DNA from: Sclerodactyla briareus | Taxonomy: Eukaryota; Echinodermata; Holothuroidea; Dendrochirotida; Sclerodactylidae | Length of the DNA stretch: 64,000 bases | Reading direction: 5' to 3' | Assembly (NCBI GenBank): GCA_026419785.1 | Contig: JAODTK010005664.1 | Coordinates: forward strand, 62,001-126,000 | In this document: piece by piece, positions 36,640 through 46,961 of the stretch | How the letters are laid out: each line of letters begins with the position of its first letter | How positions within the stretch are numbered: the stretch's first letter is position 1 | Notes under the pieces: generated by a model | Database searches by the model: none | What the model saw: only the letters and a program-made list of their open reading frames with translations | Told to the model about the DNA's origin: nothing | Program-made: the position numbers and the translations under genes

Positions 36640-37186
36640 CTCCTAGGCCATCTCGAGCTTGGGAAATATTGTCGTGAGCCTATAATGTCCCGACGTATTG
36701 AGGATGGTAATTTTAAGATGGGCCGAACACAGCCATTTTGAATTATAGCCACCCACAATTTCCGCCCTTACATTCACAGGGGACACCCTACCTGATGTTA
36801 CAATTTCCTTCCGAGAGGACAAAAAGCTGAGGAACAAACCTTCGATTCCACTCTGACCACAAATGACGAACTTAAAAACCGACCAATCGGAAAAAACTGT
36901 GTGATGAATCAGCTGCCTCTTGGTTTGGGGGAATCCACATACTTCTATCATAAAACTGGTATTCAAATTAATTCCTCGGCCCCTTAACCCCAGGATAGTT
37001 TTGAGTACGAGTACCGATGTATTGAAAACCAATTTTTCACGATGGCCGACGGCGGCCACATTGGATTTCGGTCACTCACGAATCTTTCGCCCACACTTTG
37101 CGAGAAGCACCTTCGTCTTTTGGTAATTTGACCTTAGAGGAGGTCAAAACAATCGAGAAACCAACCTCTCAGATGACCCAAACTAT
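36640..37186 (+). repeat. Additional partial copy of the 34/37-kb arm sequence
   Basis: The part from about 36,880 to 37,186 matches the outer half of the arms: GACCAATCGG, CCCCTTAACCCCAGG, GATGTATTGAAAACCAATTT, GGCCGACGGCGGCC, TTTCGCCCACACTTTGCGAG and finally CTCAGATGACCCAAACTATA. It abuts the next unit at 37,187, so two units stand in tandem on the right side. The 36,700-36,790 part has a weaker, older echo of the same motif. Confidence 0.75.
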
Positions 37187-37911
37187 AATACTTCAGGGAA
37201 GCATGAACGTAGTTTTTAGCACCAATCTGCCAGAGATCTTTTCAACATTGGTTGACAGGCGCCTGAACAAGGATAGGGGTATCTCACCGCCTATTATTCC
37301 ATTTTCCCCTACAGTCATCCACATATAAATCAAATAAACATTGGAAATGAATCGGTATTAGGTAGTGAGCTCTACGTTGAGCCCATTCTGTAGGAGGGCG
37401 GCAAATTAAGAAATTGACCAAATGTGCGTCATTATTAAATTGTCGAGCATCTTTAAAGAGTAGAAGACAGAGGTGGGGATTCCCGCGTTCCAGTATTAAA
37501 TATGGTGAATCCTCCCTTCACTCATTCTAGTATACCCCACTCACTCAGCAGTGGGGAGCATTCTTTAGCCTATGATGATACAAAGACCGAAACTTGAAAA
37601 CGACCAATTGGAAGCTGTGATTCGGCGGGCCATATTGGATTTTAGATATCAAAAAGACTGTGGAATCATAAAACTGATATAAAAAAATGAAATCCGCGAC
37701 CCCCTAAACCCCAGGGAATGATATGATGTTTTTAGCTCGATGTACCTGAAACTATTCAAAAACCAATTTTCAAGATGGACCGACGGCGGCCCCATTTTGA
37801 GTTCGGCCACTCACGGACTTCCGCCCACACTTGGCGAGAGAGGCACCCTCGCTTATTTGGAAAAACCAGCCTCCGCTCTCACGGTCAGTGGAGTGCCCAG
37901 ATGACCCAACT
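37187..37911 (+). repeat. Right arm of a ~0.73-kb inverted repeat
   Basis: Inverse copy of 33,963-34,695. It begins AATACTTCAGGGAAGC and ends GAGTGCCCAGATGACCCAAC. Together with the left arm it bounds about 3.95 kb that contain the broken ORF at 34,960-36,065. The two arms differ by many small indels and substitutions, so the element is old. Confidence 0.88.
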
Positions 37912-38129
37912 ATATGGTGTTGGTTGTATGCCAAATATTAGTGTTTCCTTCTAATTTCTGTAAATGTACGTAGATCAGATATCGTGGTGGAAACCTTTTG
38001 AGGGTTGTTTTCTCAGTTACTTTGATGGCTTTGACTACCGCTTGAAAACATGTATTTGGTTCTTTCGACGAGACGAAGGAATCTATTGCAGTCTTGACAA
38101 TGTGTACGTAATGTGGGACTCTTGGCTTG

Positions 38130-38300
38130 TTTGTTAATGCAATAACTGTATGCCACCTGGATGGATCAAGATCAAATAGGTATTGTGGATACCTAAATGA
38201 GTAGCCTCCTAATGTTGTAGGTCGGGGAACTACAGGGTCAAAGTCTCAGGCCTCGTGACCACGATAAGTCGAGATTGCTTCATCCGATTGAGCTGTTCAA
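38130..38300 (+). repeat. Single diverged unit of the 300-bp family
   Basis: CACCTGGATGGATCAAGATC, GGGTCAAAGTCTCAGGCCTC and GACCACGATAAGTCGAGATTG follow the order of the 27.3-28.4 kb unit but are far more diverged. Confidence 0.55.
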
Positions 38301-38559
38301 TGTCCTCGAGTGGATTCAGAGGGAGTTAACGATACGGGCACAGCGAGCTGACTACCTGATAGAGTGTCACTAGTGGTGTTCACCAAGCTCGGTTCTCGGC
38401 TCCTTACTCTGTCAAATGGCAAAAGTTCTTTGACGCGATGAATTCATAGTGATGGCATGGTGCATGTTGACTATATCATAACGCCAACGCGTCCTTCGAA
38501 ACCTTCACAGCAATGTGTGGAAGCTCCTAGGAGAGGTAATTGGATTCTCGGCTGGTTAA

Positions 38560-38911
38560 ACGTCATCTCAGTTTTCTTGATAAAGATATTGTTGTCAGGC
38601 GGTTTGAGCAGTTGATGAACCTCACCTGGAGTATTCCTCCTACTCTGGCTACCTTCAAGAGCAAAGTGAACACACATTTGTTTAGGTCTGTTTTATGTAA
38701 TTTGTATTATTATTAACATTTCTATGCACTGTCTTTCTCATTTCGTAGTTTTCGTTTTTTATATTAACCTTTTGCAATCCCATTCCATCTATTTTTAGGA
38801 TTTTCTCTCACTTGCCATATTCTTATCCATTTTCATAGATTTGTTCACTCTCATTGCTGTACAGCACTTCGGGGCATCTGCATTTGGCGCTGTATAAGCG
38901 GGTTATTTTTA

Positions 38912-38913
<2 letters not shown>
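38560..38913 (+). mobile_element. L2-like non-LTR retrotransposon 3' end
   Basis: The frame ending at the TAA near 38,716 encodes LDKDIVVRRFEQLMN and then TLATFKSKVNTHLFR, the usual C-terminal block of an L2/CR1-type reverse transcriptase polyprotein (L..FK..LKTHLF). About 190 bases later the 3' end reads GCACTTCGGGGCATCTGC, then TTGGCGCTGTATAAGCGGG, and runs into (ATT)n. That GCGCTATATAA-(ATT)n end is a hallmark of L2-like elements and their SINEs. Only about 50 codons remain, so this is a strongly 5'-truncated copy. Confidence 0.78.
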
Positions 38914-38951
<38 letters not shown>

Positions 38952-38962
38952 TATTATTATTA

Positions 38963-39006
<44 letters not shown>

Positions 39007-39028
39007 ATTATTATTATTGTTGTTGTTG
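38914..39028. repeat. (ATT)n microsatellite shared by two retroelement tails
   Basis: About 100 bases of ATT with a few ATATTA interruptions, then TGTTGTTG. On its left is the 3' tail of a plus-strand L2-like element; on its right is the 3' end of minus-strand RLE copy A, for which the same DNA is an (AAT)n tail. Confidence 0.98.
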
Positions 39029-39970
39029 CCCTTCACAACCGTCCCTCCTTAGTGGTGGTACTGTATGTCTGTCCCCAACCTCGGCGGTCGCTCTCCGGAC
39101 TACCCGGGTCGAGCACCCGTTGTTATGGGGCGTACTCCGGGTTGTCCAGGAATCTCTTCCAGGTCGCCATCTAAGTTGTTGGATACTGCTCCCAGTGCCC
39201 CGTTCACCACCGTTACAACTCTGGCCTTGGTGTCCCACATCCTCTGGATCTCCAGTCGCAGGTCCTGGTATTTTCTCCACTTTTTTCTCTTCCTCTCGCA
39301 ACTATGGGGTTTCGTTCGGTATGGCCACGTCGATTAGGGGGTTTCGTCGTTCGTTTCGTGGCTTGTCGTTCGGCCACTACTCCCAGTCTGGTCTCCGTGC
39401 GCTGTTTACTCTGTCCTTTCGTACCTCGAAGTCCCAGAGGTTCTTGGCCTTCTCGTTTTCCTCCGTCGGTTTCGGATTGTGGAGCCAGGTATTGTCACTT
39501 TCCGTCTGGATCCCGTAGTTCTGACATATCCCGTGATGAAGCTTCGGCGGCTACGTTGTTATGCCTTGTCTTATACAGACTTCCGGCGATCGTCGAGCAG
39601 CCGTTGTTTCATGAGTCAACCGTTTCGTCTTTCTGGCGGCACTGCGAACATTTCGGGTCACGCGATGTGCGGGTGACTTTCGCCTGGTGACACTGGTATC
39701 CAGGCCTGATCTTGGGCAGCTGTTATCAGTGCCTCTGTCTCTATCTTGAGCCCTGTAGCTTTTTGGCAAAATCCATCGAAAGGCGTTCTGTATCGACGTT
39801 TACCCGTGGACCCTGTCGTCTGTATTGTCCATGTAGTGGTTTGCTGGCCAGTTGCACGTACCCCCTTTCTGCCAATCGGCCTTCGTCTTTTCCTTCATTT
39901 CATACTACGTGAGCACCTCATGTCGCCACACAGCCGCTTCCCTCATTGGGTCTCTGTCCCTGATGAGATG
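39029..39970 (-). mobile_element. RLE-type non-LTR retrotransposon, copy A (C-terminal part)
   Basis: The minus strand encodes the end of the polyprotein in pieces. A block with GLKIETEALITAAQ lies near 39,745. CSQCRQKDETVDS (39,611-39,650) starts the CCHC-like zinc motif that precedes the endonuclease. Then come LWDFEVRKDRV, ARRPDW (39,383-39,400), LIDVAIPNETP (39,305-39,337), KYQDLRLEIQRMW and VVTVVNGALGA. RPD followed by an (I/V)D pair and a K.QDL helix is the pattern of the restriction-like endonuclease of R2-superfamily LINEs, which nicks target DNA to prime reverse transcription. Several frameshifts; the reverse transcriptase is missing. (AAT)n flanks it on both sides. Confidence 0.82.
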
Positions 39971-39973
39971 ATG

Positions 39974-40050
39974 CTTATTATATTAATTAATTATCATATT
40001 ATTATTATTATTATTTTTATTATTATTATTATTATTATATTTATTATATT

Positions 40051-40087
<37 letters not shown>

Positions 40088-40115
40088 TATTATTATTATT
40101 ATTATTTTATTATAT
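39974..40115. repeat. (ATT)n microsatellite
   Basis: About 140 bases of ATT with ATATT, TTTTG and ATTAATTA interruptions. It marks the 5'-truncated end of RLE copy A. On its right starts CCTTGACGAATTTTAGAGGA, the leader of the 300-bp repeat family. Confidence 0.98.
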
Positions 40116-40125
40116 CATCATTTCC

Positions 40126-41110
40126 TTGACGAATTTTAGAGGAATCTATGCGTCATGTCGTGTGTGTGTGTGTGTGTGTGTGATGTATGTGTGTGGCGGC
40201 CTTGCTTGTGAACATGATAGCCTGGATCAGGTCGGGGTAGTTCCGGTCATACTTGATGTGTGTTTCCCATGATGCTACATGTTTTGTGTCCAGTCCAGCC
40301 TGTTTCAGGTCATCTTAAATCAACAGAGGTCACAGTCTGGAAACCTTGTAAACACAAAAAAGTCCCGATGGGTTGGTTCGATCAAGTTTAAAATTTGGCT
40401 GTATATCTTCCTTTATGGTGAGTCTAGGAACCCTATGTTTTTAATTCAGGTCGGGTGAATTTGGTCAAAATAGTAGAATTTGTGAAGTTGTATTTGGCCA
40501 ACTTTGGACTGTAAACATGATATCGACCCACCTGATGGATGAAGCTCATACTTGGTTATGTGAGTTTCCCATGCATGAGTACATAAACCCCGTTGTTTTT
40601 TCGATATGTCGAAGTCATATCTGAGAGCAACAAGGTCAAAGTCGGAAAATGCTCAAATACGGTGAGTCTAAAATAGTGAATGGTCAGGTTGGAATCGGTG
40701 TTTACTTTCTTATGAAGATGACGGAAACCCTATTGTTTTTGTTCAGGTCGCGGTGATTTTATTCAAAATAGAAAGTTTGTGGAAAATCAATATATTGGGG
40801 GTCAATCTGGTTGTAAACGCGATAACGCGACCCCACTGAATGTAGGAGAGGTCGAAGTCCTGAAAAGCTTGTAAACATGGATAAGTTTCAGAAGGGTTGG
40901 ACTTATCATGTTGAAATTTGTGTTTCGCATTTTTTGTGGACAATAGAACCCTTAATCTTGGTGTAACCGGGGCTTTTTTTTGAATCAAAATAGGAATTGG
41001 TGAAACTGCAACATTTCGGCAATCAGCTTGTAAGCCCGAGAACTCGACCGAGATGGCTGAAGCTCATACTTGGTCCTGTCTGTGCCCCATGCTGAGCACA
41101 TCTACTCTAT
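40126..41110 (+). repeat. 300-bp repeat family, diverged array with (GT)n leader
   Basis: Leader CCTTGACGAATTTTAGAGGA, then (GT)n at 40,158-40,182, then diverged units. GGTCATACTTGATGTGTG-type phrases lie at 40,245, GAAGCTCATACTTGG at 40,542 and 41,060, and AACCTTGTAAACACAAAAAAG, ATGGTGAGTCTAGGAACCC and TGTAAACATGATATCGACCC lie between. It is the same architecture as 27,263-28,420 but much more decayed. Confidence 0.85.
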
Positions 41111-41194
41111 TGGTTTGGGTCAGGACCGAGGCACCTGGGGTCACTGCATGCCAGCCAGAAATCTGGCACCTACAAAAACTATAATATAATGACA

Positions 41195-41431
41195 GTCCTC
41201 TATGGTGTAACGGATGCGATTGACTACAGGCGATGAACCCGGGTTCGAGTCCCGCCGAGAGCCTCAATACACGTTTTCTTCTCCCGTTTCATCCCAATTC
41301 TCCCGACAGCAGCATGTCAGAACTCCAGTGCTCCCTGAGTCTGCCCTGATCGTGTTTAGCCACCACCGACTGACCTCGTAATTCTGCCCTCCTACCTCAC
41401 CTAATAATATAATAATATATAATAAAATATC
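41195..41431 (+). mobile_element. tRNA-derived SINE, family 4, with AAT-rich tail
   Basis: The head TCCTCTATGGTGTAACGGATG has an A-box-like TGGTGTAACGG, and CCCGGGTTCGAGTCCCG (about 41,238-41,254) is a perfect B box inside a pairable T arm. CTCT near the start can pair with AGAG near 41,258. A body of about 140 bp follows and ends in CTAATAATATAATAATATA (41,401-41,431). The same AAT-rich tail touches the 5' side of RLE copy B. It could also be a decayed tRNA, but the attached body and tail favour a SINE. Confidence 0.62.
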
Positions 41432-41439
41432 CATACCAT

Positions 41440-43260
41440 AATATATTGTATCCATACCGGATCAGACGTCGCCCGGGTCACAAGGTCTGGTGGTGGGGGG
41501 GTGGGGAGCGCCATCGCCGATGTGTCTTCAAGGAGTGCTGGTGCAAAATGTCTAACTGGGACACCCACAAAAGAACGAATGGACCCAAAGGGAGAACGAG
41601 GGAGTCATGAGGTGCTACTTTCTCAGTAACCCCACCAGCCTAGGGTACCGAAAACGAATGCATGACATCTGCATCGAAAGAAAACCCAAATCGCCAACGT
41701 CGCAGCAGAGACTAGCTTATCAAAGACCTTATCCTCCCATACTGAACGCCAGTGGAGGTCGAAGACATCCAGAGACAAGTGGACGACCCAAATGAACCCA
41801 CCCGCCCGAGACACGGGAGAGGTCACCACCCCATGAACAACCCACTGTATGACCACCACACACCAGGAAACACCCACGGAGACCATCCAGGTAACTCCAC
41901 ATGGACACTCGCTAGAGATCAGTCGACGAGATGGCGGCAACCGGGACGACGGAGTCCATATCACCTGTTCGGATATTCAACGGAACATCATGCAGCTTAA
42001 CCAGATGGTACAGAGGCAAATTTGGCTGCCCAAAAATATCCCAACTAGTAACATTCCTGAAACAATCTCTGATGTGCCCACAGTACCTTTATCGCACGCC
42101 GAATTCAAGGCCCCCGAAGACCCCTCCAACCATCACACACCCACCATGAAGAGGCGCCTTCAAATGAAAATTGCGAACTAACAAAGGCATCAGTATGCCA
42201 ACAAGATTGCCGCACTAGCTACCCGAACTCCAACGTTCACAAACGCCAGAAACGAACAATATAGAATCAATAGCTTTCAGAGCAGGACAACCTGGGCGAG
42301 TATACCCAATAGCTCAGGCGGTAATAATGGCGGACAACCTCCTCCAGTACCATCAAAGAAGAGAAGATGAGTTCCTGGAGAGACATGGGGGAGTGGAGAA
42401 ACACCATAACAACGAGACCAGATGGATAGAAGAAGACTTCAAGACCAATACGAAAACGTCGCCGACCACAGACCACGACGCACATAACTGAAGCCGACGT
42501 ACGAAGAAAAGGCAAAGACGATGTCGAACTGGACCCCCTGACCTGACAGGTACAGGCCCTTCTGTTGAAGAAAATGACCACCCTAGCGACACAGTTGCAG
42601 CAACTTGTGGCCACCCCATCGACGCCACACAACCCAAATGTTGACATTGGAAAGGTCATGGTCTGATCCAGAAAAAAAAAAGGCCCCAACAATGATCCCG
42701 TGCCAAGGCAACCTTCAGGCCAACACCGCCCGACCACCTGAAGTGTCTATCTGGATCCTGGCTGACCAGATCATAGTCACCTGACTCAGCATAAATGCTC
42801 GCTGAGGAACAGGAAGGAATTAGGCCGGGAGTAGGGGAACCAAATACCAGCTCATCATTGACAAGGCCGTGGCAAGGACTCGAGAACTCGTCGCACGAAT
42901 CTAGCAGTGGCGTGGATCGACTACCAGAAGGCTACGACTCCGTACCACACTCATGGATAATTGAGACGATAAAATTGCATAAATAGACCACAAGGTAGTA
43001 CTCTGATCAACAGTTCCTGCGGGCCCAATCCCAATAGAACGTGGGCCCAGATTCCAAGGGGACGCCTTGTCACTGCTAACTGTTCGGTGTGGCCTCACCC
43101 CCTCCTCCACATACTGAGACATCACAGAACGAAGGCCTACAACGGCAACACTCTGAAGTCAGGTCACACAATCCACCACCTGTCCACCACCTGCTGTATA
43201 TGGATGACCTGAAGCTCTACTTAAGAAGGAAGCAGACATCGAACTCAATGATCAGTAAAA
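41440..43260 (+). mobile_element. RLE-type non-LTR retrotransposon, copy B (5' and reverse transcriptase part)
   Basis: Shifted plus frames give, in order, LGYRKRMHDICIERK and QQRLAYQ (41,640-41,720), a Pro/His-rich linker, KRRLQMKIAN and TPTFTNARNEQYRIN (42,150-42,270), NNETRWIEEDF (about 42,410), and then the reverse transcriptase: WIDYQKA, one base lost, YDSVPHSWIIETIKLHK (42,913-42,986), RFQGDALSLLT (43,049), and LLYMDDLKLY (43,191-43,220) with the catalytic DD pair. This order fits the element whose C-terminal end is seen as copies A and C. Everything after the YMDD box is gone; CR1-like sequence follows. It is preceded by AAT repeats at 41,401-41,431. Confidence 0.82.
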
Positions 43261-43740
43261 GTGCAAATCTTGCATCGATGAGATCTCTACGAGGGCTACG
43301 AGTTAATTCACTGCATGTCTGCGAGATTTGCCGTCTGACTTCATGGAGCTGAGCGAGTTAAGGGTGATCTGATTCAGGTTTTTCATTTGTCCATGTTTCG
43401 ATGACCTTTCTTTTCTCTACTCCTTTAATTTTCCAATGTTACCACTAATAAGTGGCCATTGTCTCAAGCTCCGTTGTAAACGTTGCAGATTAAGAATTCG
43501 GAAGTATTTCTTCTTCAAAGCGTGATTAGAGTGGACTAGCCCCCTGCAGATTTGTTCGTTTCATGAGTGTTACTGCCTTGAAGAACAGCCTTGACATGCT
43601 TTTTAGGAATTGTGAGTGAATTCTCTGACTTATACTGTTCTTAAGCTGTTGTGTTCAGGGTCGTTCATGAGGACATAGTTTCTTCTTGACCATTTCCTAC
43701 TGACTGAACCATCCGGAACCCAGCGTCAGAAGCTTGCGAC
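43261..43740 (+). mobile_element. CR1-like non-LTR retrotransposon C-terminal fragment
   Basis: GDLIQVFHLSMF (about 43,364), HCLKLRCKRCRLRIRKYFF (about 43,460) and a decayed NSLP block at 43,530 match the same positions in the better copy at 59,618-60,067. A LDMLFRNCE remnant (43,590) and the phrase GGGTCGTTCATGAGGAC echo the 3' UTR of the other copy. Multiple stops and frameshifts. It starts where RLE copy B stops, so one may have inserted into the other, or a deletion joined them. Confidence 0.68.
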
Positions 43741-44500
43741 AAACTGTGAGTCCTATATTTTTTTTACTTATTTCTTTTCCTGAACCAATAAACAAAAACA
43801 ACACCAACAAAACCCCCAAAAACAACAACACTGCCACTGTTCAATACCCAATGAACCACCCTGACTACGCAAAAGCCCAGCTTCCGAAGCTCGGAAAAAA
43901 CAGCTTGTGGCCCGTCCTTTCGAAATGACGTCGTCAAGGTTGTATCAAACGAGGATTACAGGATGACCGAGAGAATCTTCCCAATTATTATTTCATTGGT
44001 CACTCAAGCCCTTACATGCAATTGGTGTAATATAATCGATAATAACTCCTGCATACACCCACTCTATTATTTGTTTTAGGCTTGATTTTCCCCCCGCACA
44101 TGTTATATATATATTTTATCACCCCCCCCCCCTCCCCGCTAACGCTCATGGCGTTATGTACTCGGTCCATCATGCACCATAAGGGTCAGGGAAACATTGT
44201 TTACCTCCCCTGCGTGAAGACCCTGGATATCATAAACTTTGATTCTTGGTACCAACAGCGCCGTCGCCGAGCGCAATGCCAATCTCTGCAAAACCAATTC
44301 AAATCTACAAAATATCCGTTTATACCACGGATGGTGGCAATTTAATGGGAATTTCTCAGAAAAAAAAGGAACATTTAGGCAATTCAACTAGACATTCCTT
44401 GAGACCAACAATAACATGTTTATCTTCGTTTGGAAAAGACCTAATTATGGAAACTTTGTGTCAGTAAAGTAATTAGCAGGAGCTACTTTCAGGAAAATCG
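43740..44500. other. No recognised gene
   Basis: Contains an A/C-rich tract (43,785-43,845) and a C10 run near 44,120. Open frames have no motif. Confidence 0.35.
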
Positions 44501-44526
44501 ACCAGTGGACAACCCCCATACCCCCC

Positions 44527-44835
44527 TGTTACAACCGAGAATGAAGTAACCAACCGAGAATGAATCACTAACCGATAATGATATAAAAATTAAAATTACC
44601 GATAATGAATCACTAACCGATAATGATATAAAAATTTGACTGATAATGAAGTAAACTTTCAAACTCGATAATGAATCATTGGTCTTAACCGATAATGAAG
44701 TACAATTTTTTCTTAACCGATAATGAATCACCAATTTGACCGTAATGAAGTAACTTTTTATGAATCACTAACGATAATGAGACAAAATTTGACCGATACT
44801 GAATCACTAACCGATAATGATATACAAAATTGACC
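44527..44835 (+). repeat. Subterminal CCGATAATGA array, left arm
   Basis: About twelve copies of ACCGATAATGA, followed in turn by ATCACTA, TATAAAAATT or AGTA, fill the outer 300 bases. The same variants appear inverted at 46,965-47,275. Arrays like this can be transposase binding sites at element ends; here that is inference. Confidence 0.9.
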
Positions 44836-45529
44836 CATATGATTAACTTTTTTTCATTTTTTTCGAGGACTGGGTGGGGTAAGGGGTGTGGGTCACGGAA
44901 ACCGTACAATAACTCGTCAAACACGAGTCGATCGGGCTGAAAATGGTTCCAAACGATTTCTCAATGCAATTTCTAGCCGACTATGTATTTTTAACCCTAA
45001 CGACGGCGGAGTGTAAAAAAAAATCAAAGTGGCGGATTTCGAAACAATCAATATGTGAACAGGTCATTCGGACCCGTAGAATCCGAATTGAGTGTCCCTG
45101 ATAAATTTGCAATTCTTTCTTCGATTTGACAAACTCCGATTTTCATAGTTTCTATGTCAAATATGTTAAAACATGCTATTTCAGGCCCCAAATGAACCAC
45201 CGATGACCTTGACTTCAATTCAGTCAACACCCAAGATAACCCATCACTTTTCCACCATTGTGACCCAAGTCTCATCATCATTCATCGAAAGTTTGTCCGA
45301 TGTTTTGGAATAAATTGTGGACAATGACTATATATAGTATTGGTGCTTACATAGCGAAAGTGTTTTTCATATAGACTATTACCCGATCGTGGGGGAATCA
45401 GCACCCTTCCTCCGACAATCCCAGCGATTGAGTTGCTGTCGTCTATAGGAGCAATTGTCTTCAGTTTTTCCTCATAGTGCAATGGAGATGAAGCGCCGGA
45501 CGCACAAGAAAAGCCACTTGGTCATATAC

Positions 45530-45770
45530 AGAGTTATTGGCCGAAGTGTTAGAGACGTCCGCCTTTCACCCGGCAGGCATAGGGTTCGAATCCTCCTGGT
45601 CGGGTTATACCAAAGACTTTAAAATGGGCACTGTTTCCTTTCTCGCGTCAGTTGGCGCTCAGCCCGGAGACAGGACTGGAAACATGTGGGTCTGCGGTTA
45701 AAAAATCACCCCCTCCTCTCCACTTAGTACCGCTACGAGGCTGCCTTGTTCAGGCGCGTGATCCATATTA
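45530..45770 (+). mobile_element. tRNA-derived SINE, family 3 (plus strand)
   Basis: The head CCGAAGTGTTAGAGACGTCC, a Glu-like arm CCTTTCACCC and a good B box GGGTTCGAATCC (45,580-45,592) are followed by GGTCGGGTTATACCAAAGAC, TTTCCTTTCTCGCGTCAG, TTGGCGCTCAGCCCGGAG and GTGGGTCTGCGG. Relatives are at 32,330 and 48,965, both inverted. It lies between the arms of the 44.5-47.3 kb element and so probably inserted into it. Confidence 0.78.
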
Positions 45771-45777
45771 CTAGCTA

Positions 45778-45815
45778 CTGGAGCGCCACCATAGGTTGGC
45801 GCGTAGCGCATTTTT
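45778..45815 (+). repeat. GC-palindrome repeat fragment
   Basis: GGAGCGCCACCATAGGTTGG is one base different from 7,869-7,888, and GGCGCGTAGCGC belongs to the GC-palindrome group of 4-9 kb. Confidence 0.7.
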
Positions 45816-46265
45816 TTTTCATAGATTCCATGCCCTAGGGATCGCCAGAAATGACACCTTTGCGTTTCAAAGTACTTGCTATGTTTTTGAAATTTTCTGA
45901 TATAAACATTTAATTTTTACAATGACAATTTTTTGGCATGTATACTTTTTCGTATTGTCCAATATCCCTATATTACCTTCATAACCACGATAGCGCAATC
46001 GTCTACGTGGGTTCATTTGGCACGTGGCGACGAGAACTTCGAGGGATTTAGTAACATAGATCCCCGCAAACGCACGTAATTTTTGCATGACAATTATTGC
46101 TGAATTGTTTATCAAGTGTCCAAACAAGCCTATAATTGTCGGAAAGTTTCAGGCGCCGCAAACTGTCAATTGCTTTTTCCTATTGGCCTTTTCCCATTTG
46201 CTTCACACAATTGGGGGGGGGGAGGGTTGAACCCACCACCCCGGTCCGGGACGTCGGTGGTTGAA

Positions 46266-46298
46266 CCCCCCCCAAAAAAAAAAAAAAAAAAAAAAAAA
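46266..46298 (+). repeat. C8-A25 homopolymer pair
   Basis: Eight C followed directly by 25 A, then a CAAACACACAAC phrase. The run may be an element tail. It is also a place where assembly length is unreliable. Confidence 0.95.
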
Positions 46299-46961
46299 CA
46301 AACACACAACCCGTGGGGGCGGCCTGATTTGGCACCTATGTTTTCAGAATCATGTATTGCCTCAAGATCAAAATGAGAAGAACAGAACTGAAGGCCGTTT
46401 GGGGCGGGGGGGGGCGGCAAACACATGGCACACTTCATTTCCTTCCCCATATCTTGTTTATTTTTTGATATATATATAAGCGAAGCCGGCAGCTAGGAAT
46501 CTTGCATTTTGAGTGACAGAAATGACCTCGGGGAAAAGTCCTGGAATTTTCCATCATATCTGTCCGACTTGTGTAATCTACTTGGTCGCTGAAGTTAAAT
46601 TCCGAAAACGCCGTCTGAAGACTTCCCTAGCCTCATATCAGCCTGAAAATAGATTTTGAGCACTGTTAATTGACGGTAGAAACTATGTGAATCGGAGTTT
46701 GTCATACGCTGAATTGTAAATTTCATCACCTGAACACTTTATTCGATTTCACGGATCCGAATGCCCTTTCCCATTTTTTTTCTGCAATCACCATCTTGTC
46801 GCCATTTTAAATTTTTTGCTGTACTCGGCGTTAGGGTTAAAAAACATAGTCCGATAGAATTTGGCATTTCAGCCCGATCGGACTCCGTTTACGCAGGGTA
46901 TGGTCGGTTCCGTGACCCCCCACCCCCCACACCCCACCCATTCCTCGAAAAAATGAAAAAA

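Noticed and set aside
38914..39028. Ile/Leu-rich protein segments coded by the ATT arrays
   Set aside because: Homopolymeric residues come directly from the trinucleotide repeat.
42267..42737. 156-codon reverse-strand frame
   Set aside because: It is the shadow of RLE copy B, whose plus-strand motifs are convincing.
45530..45610. Functional tRNA-Glu gene
   Set aside because: B box and a Glu-like loop are present, but the acceptor stem pairs at only about four positions and the body is shared with two other loci; SINE.
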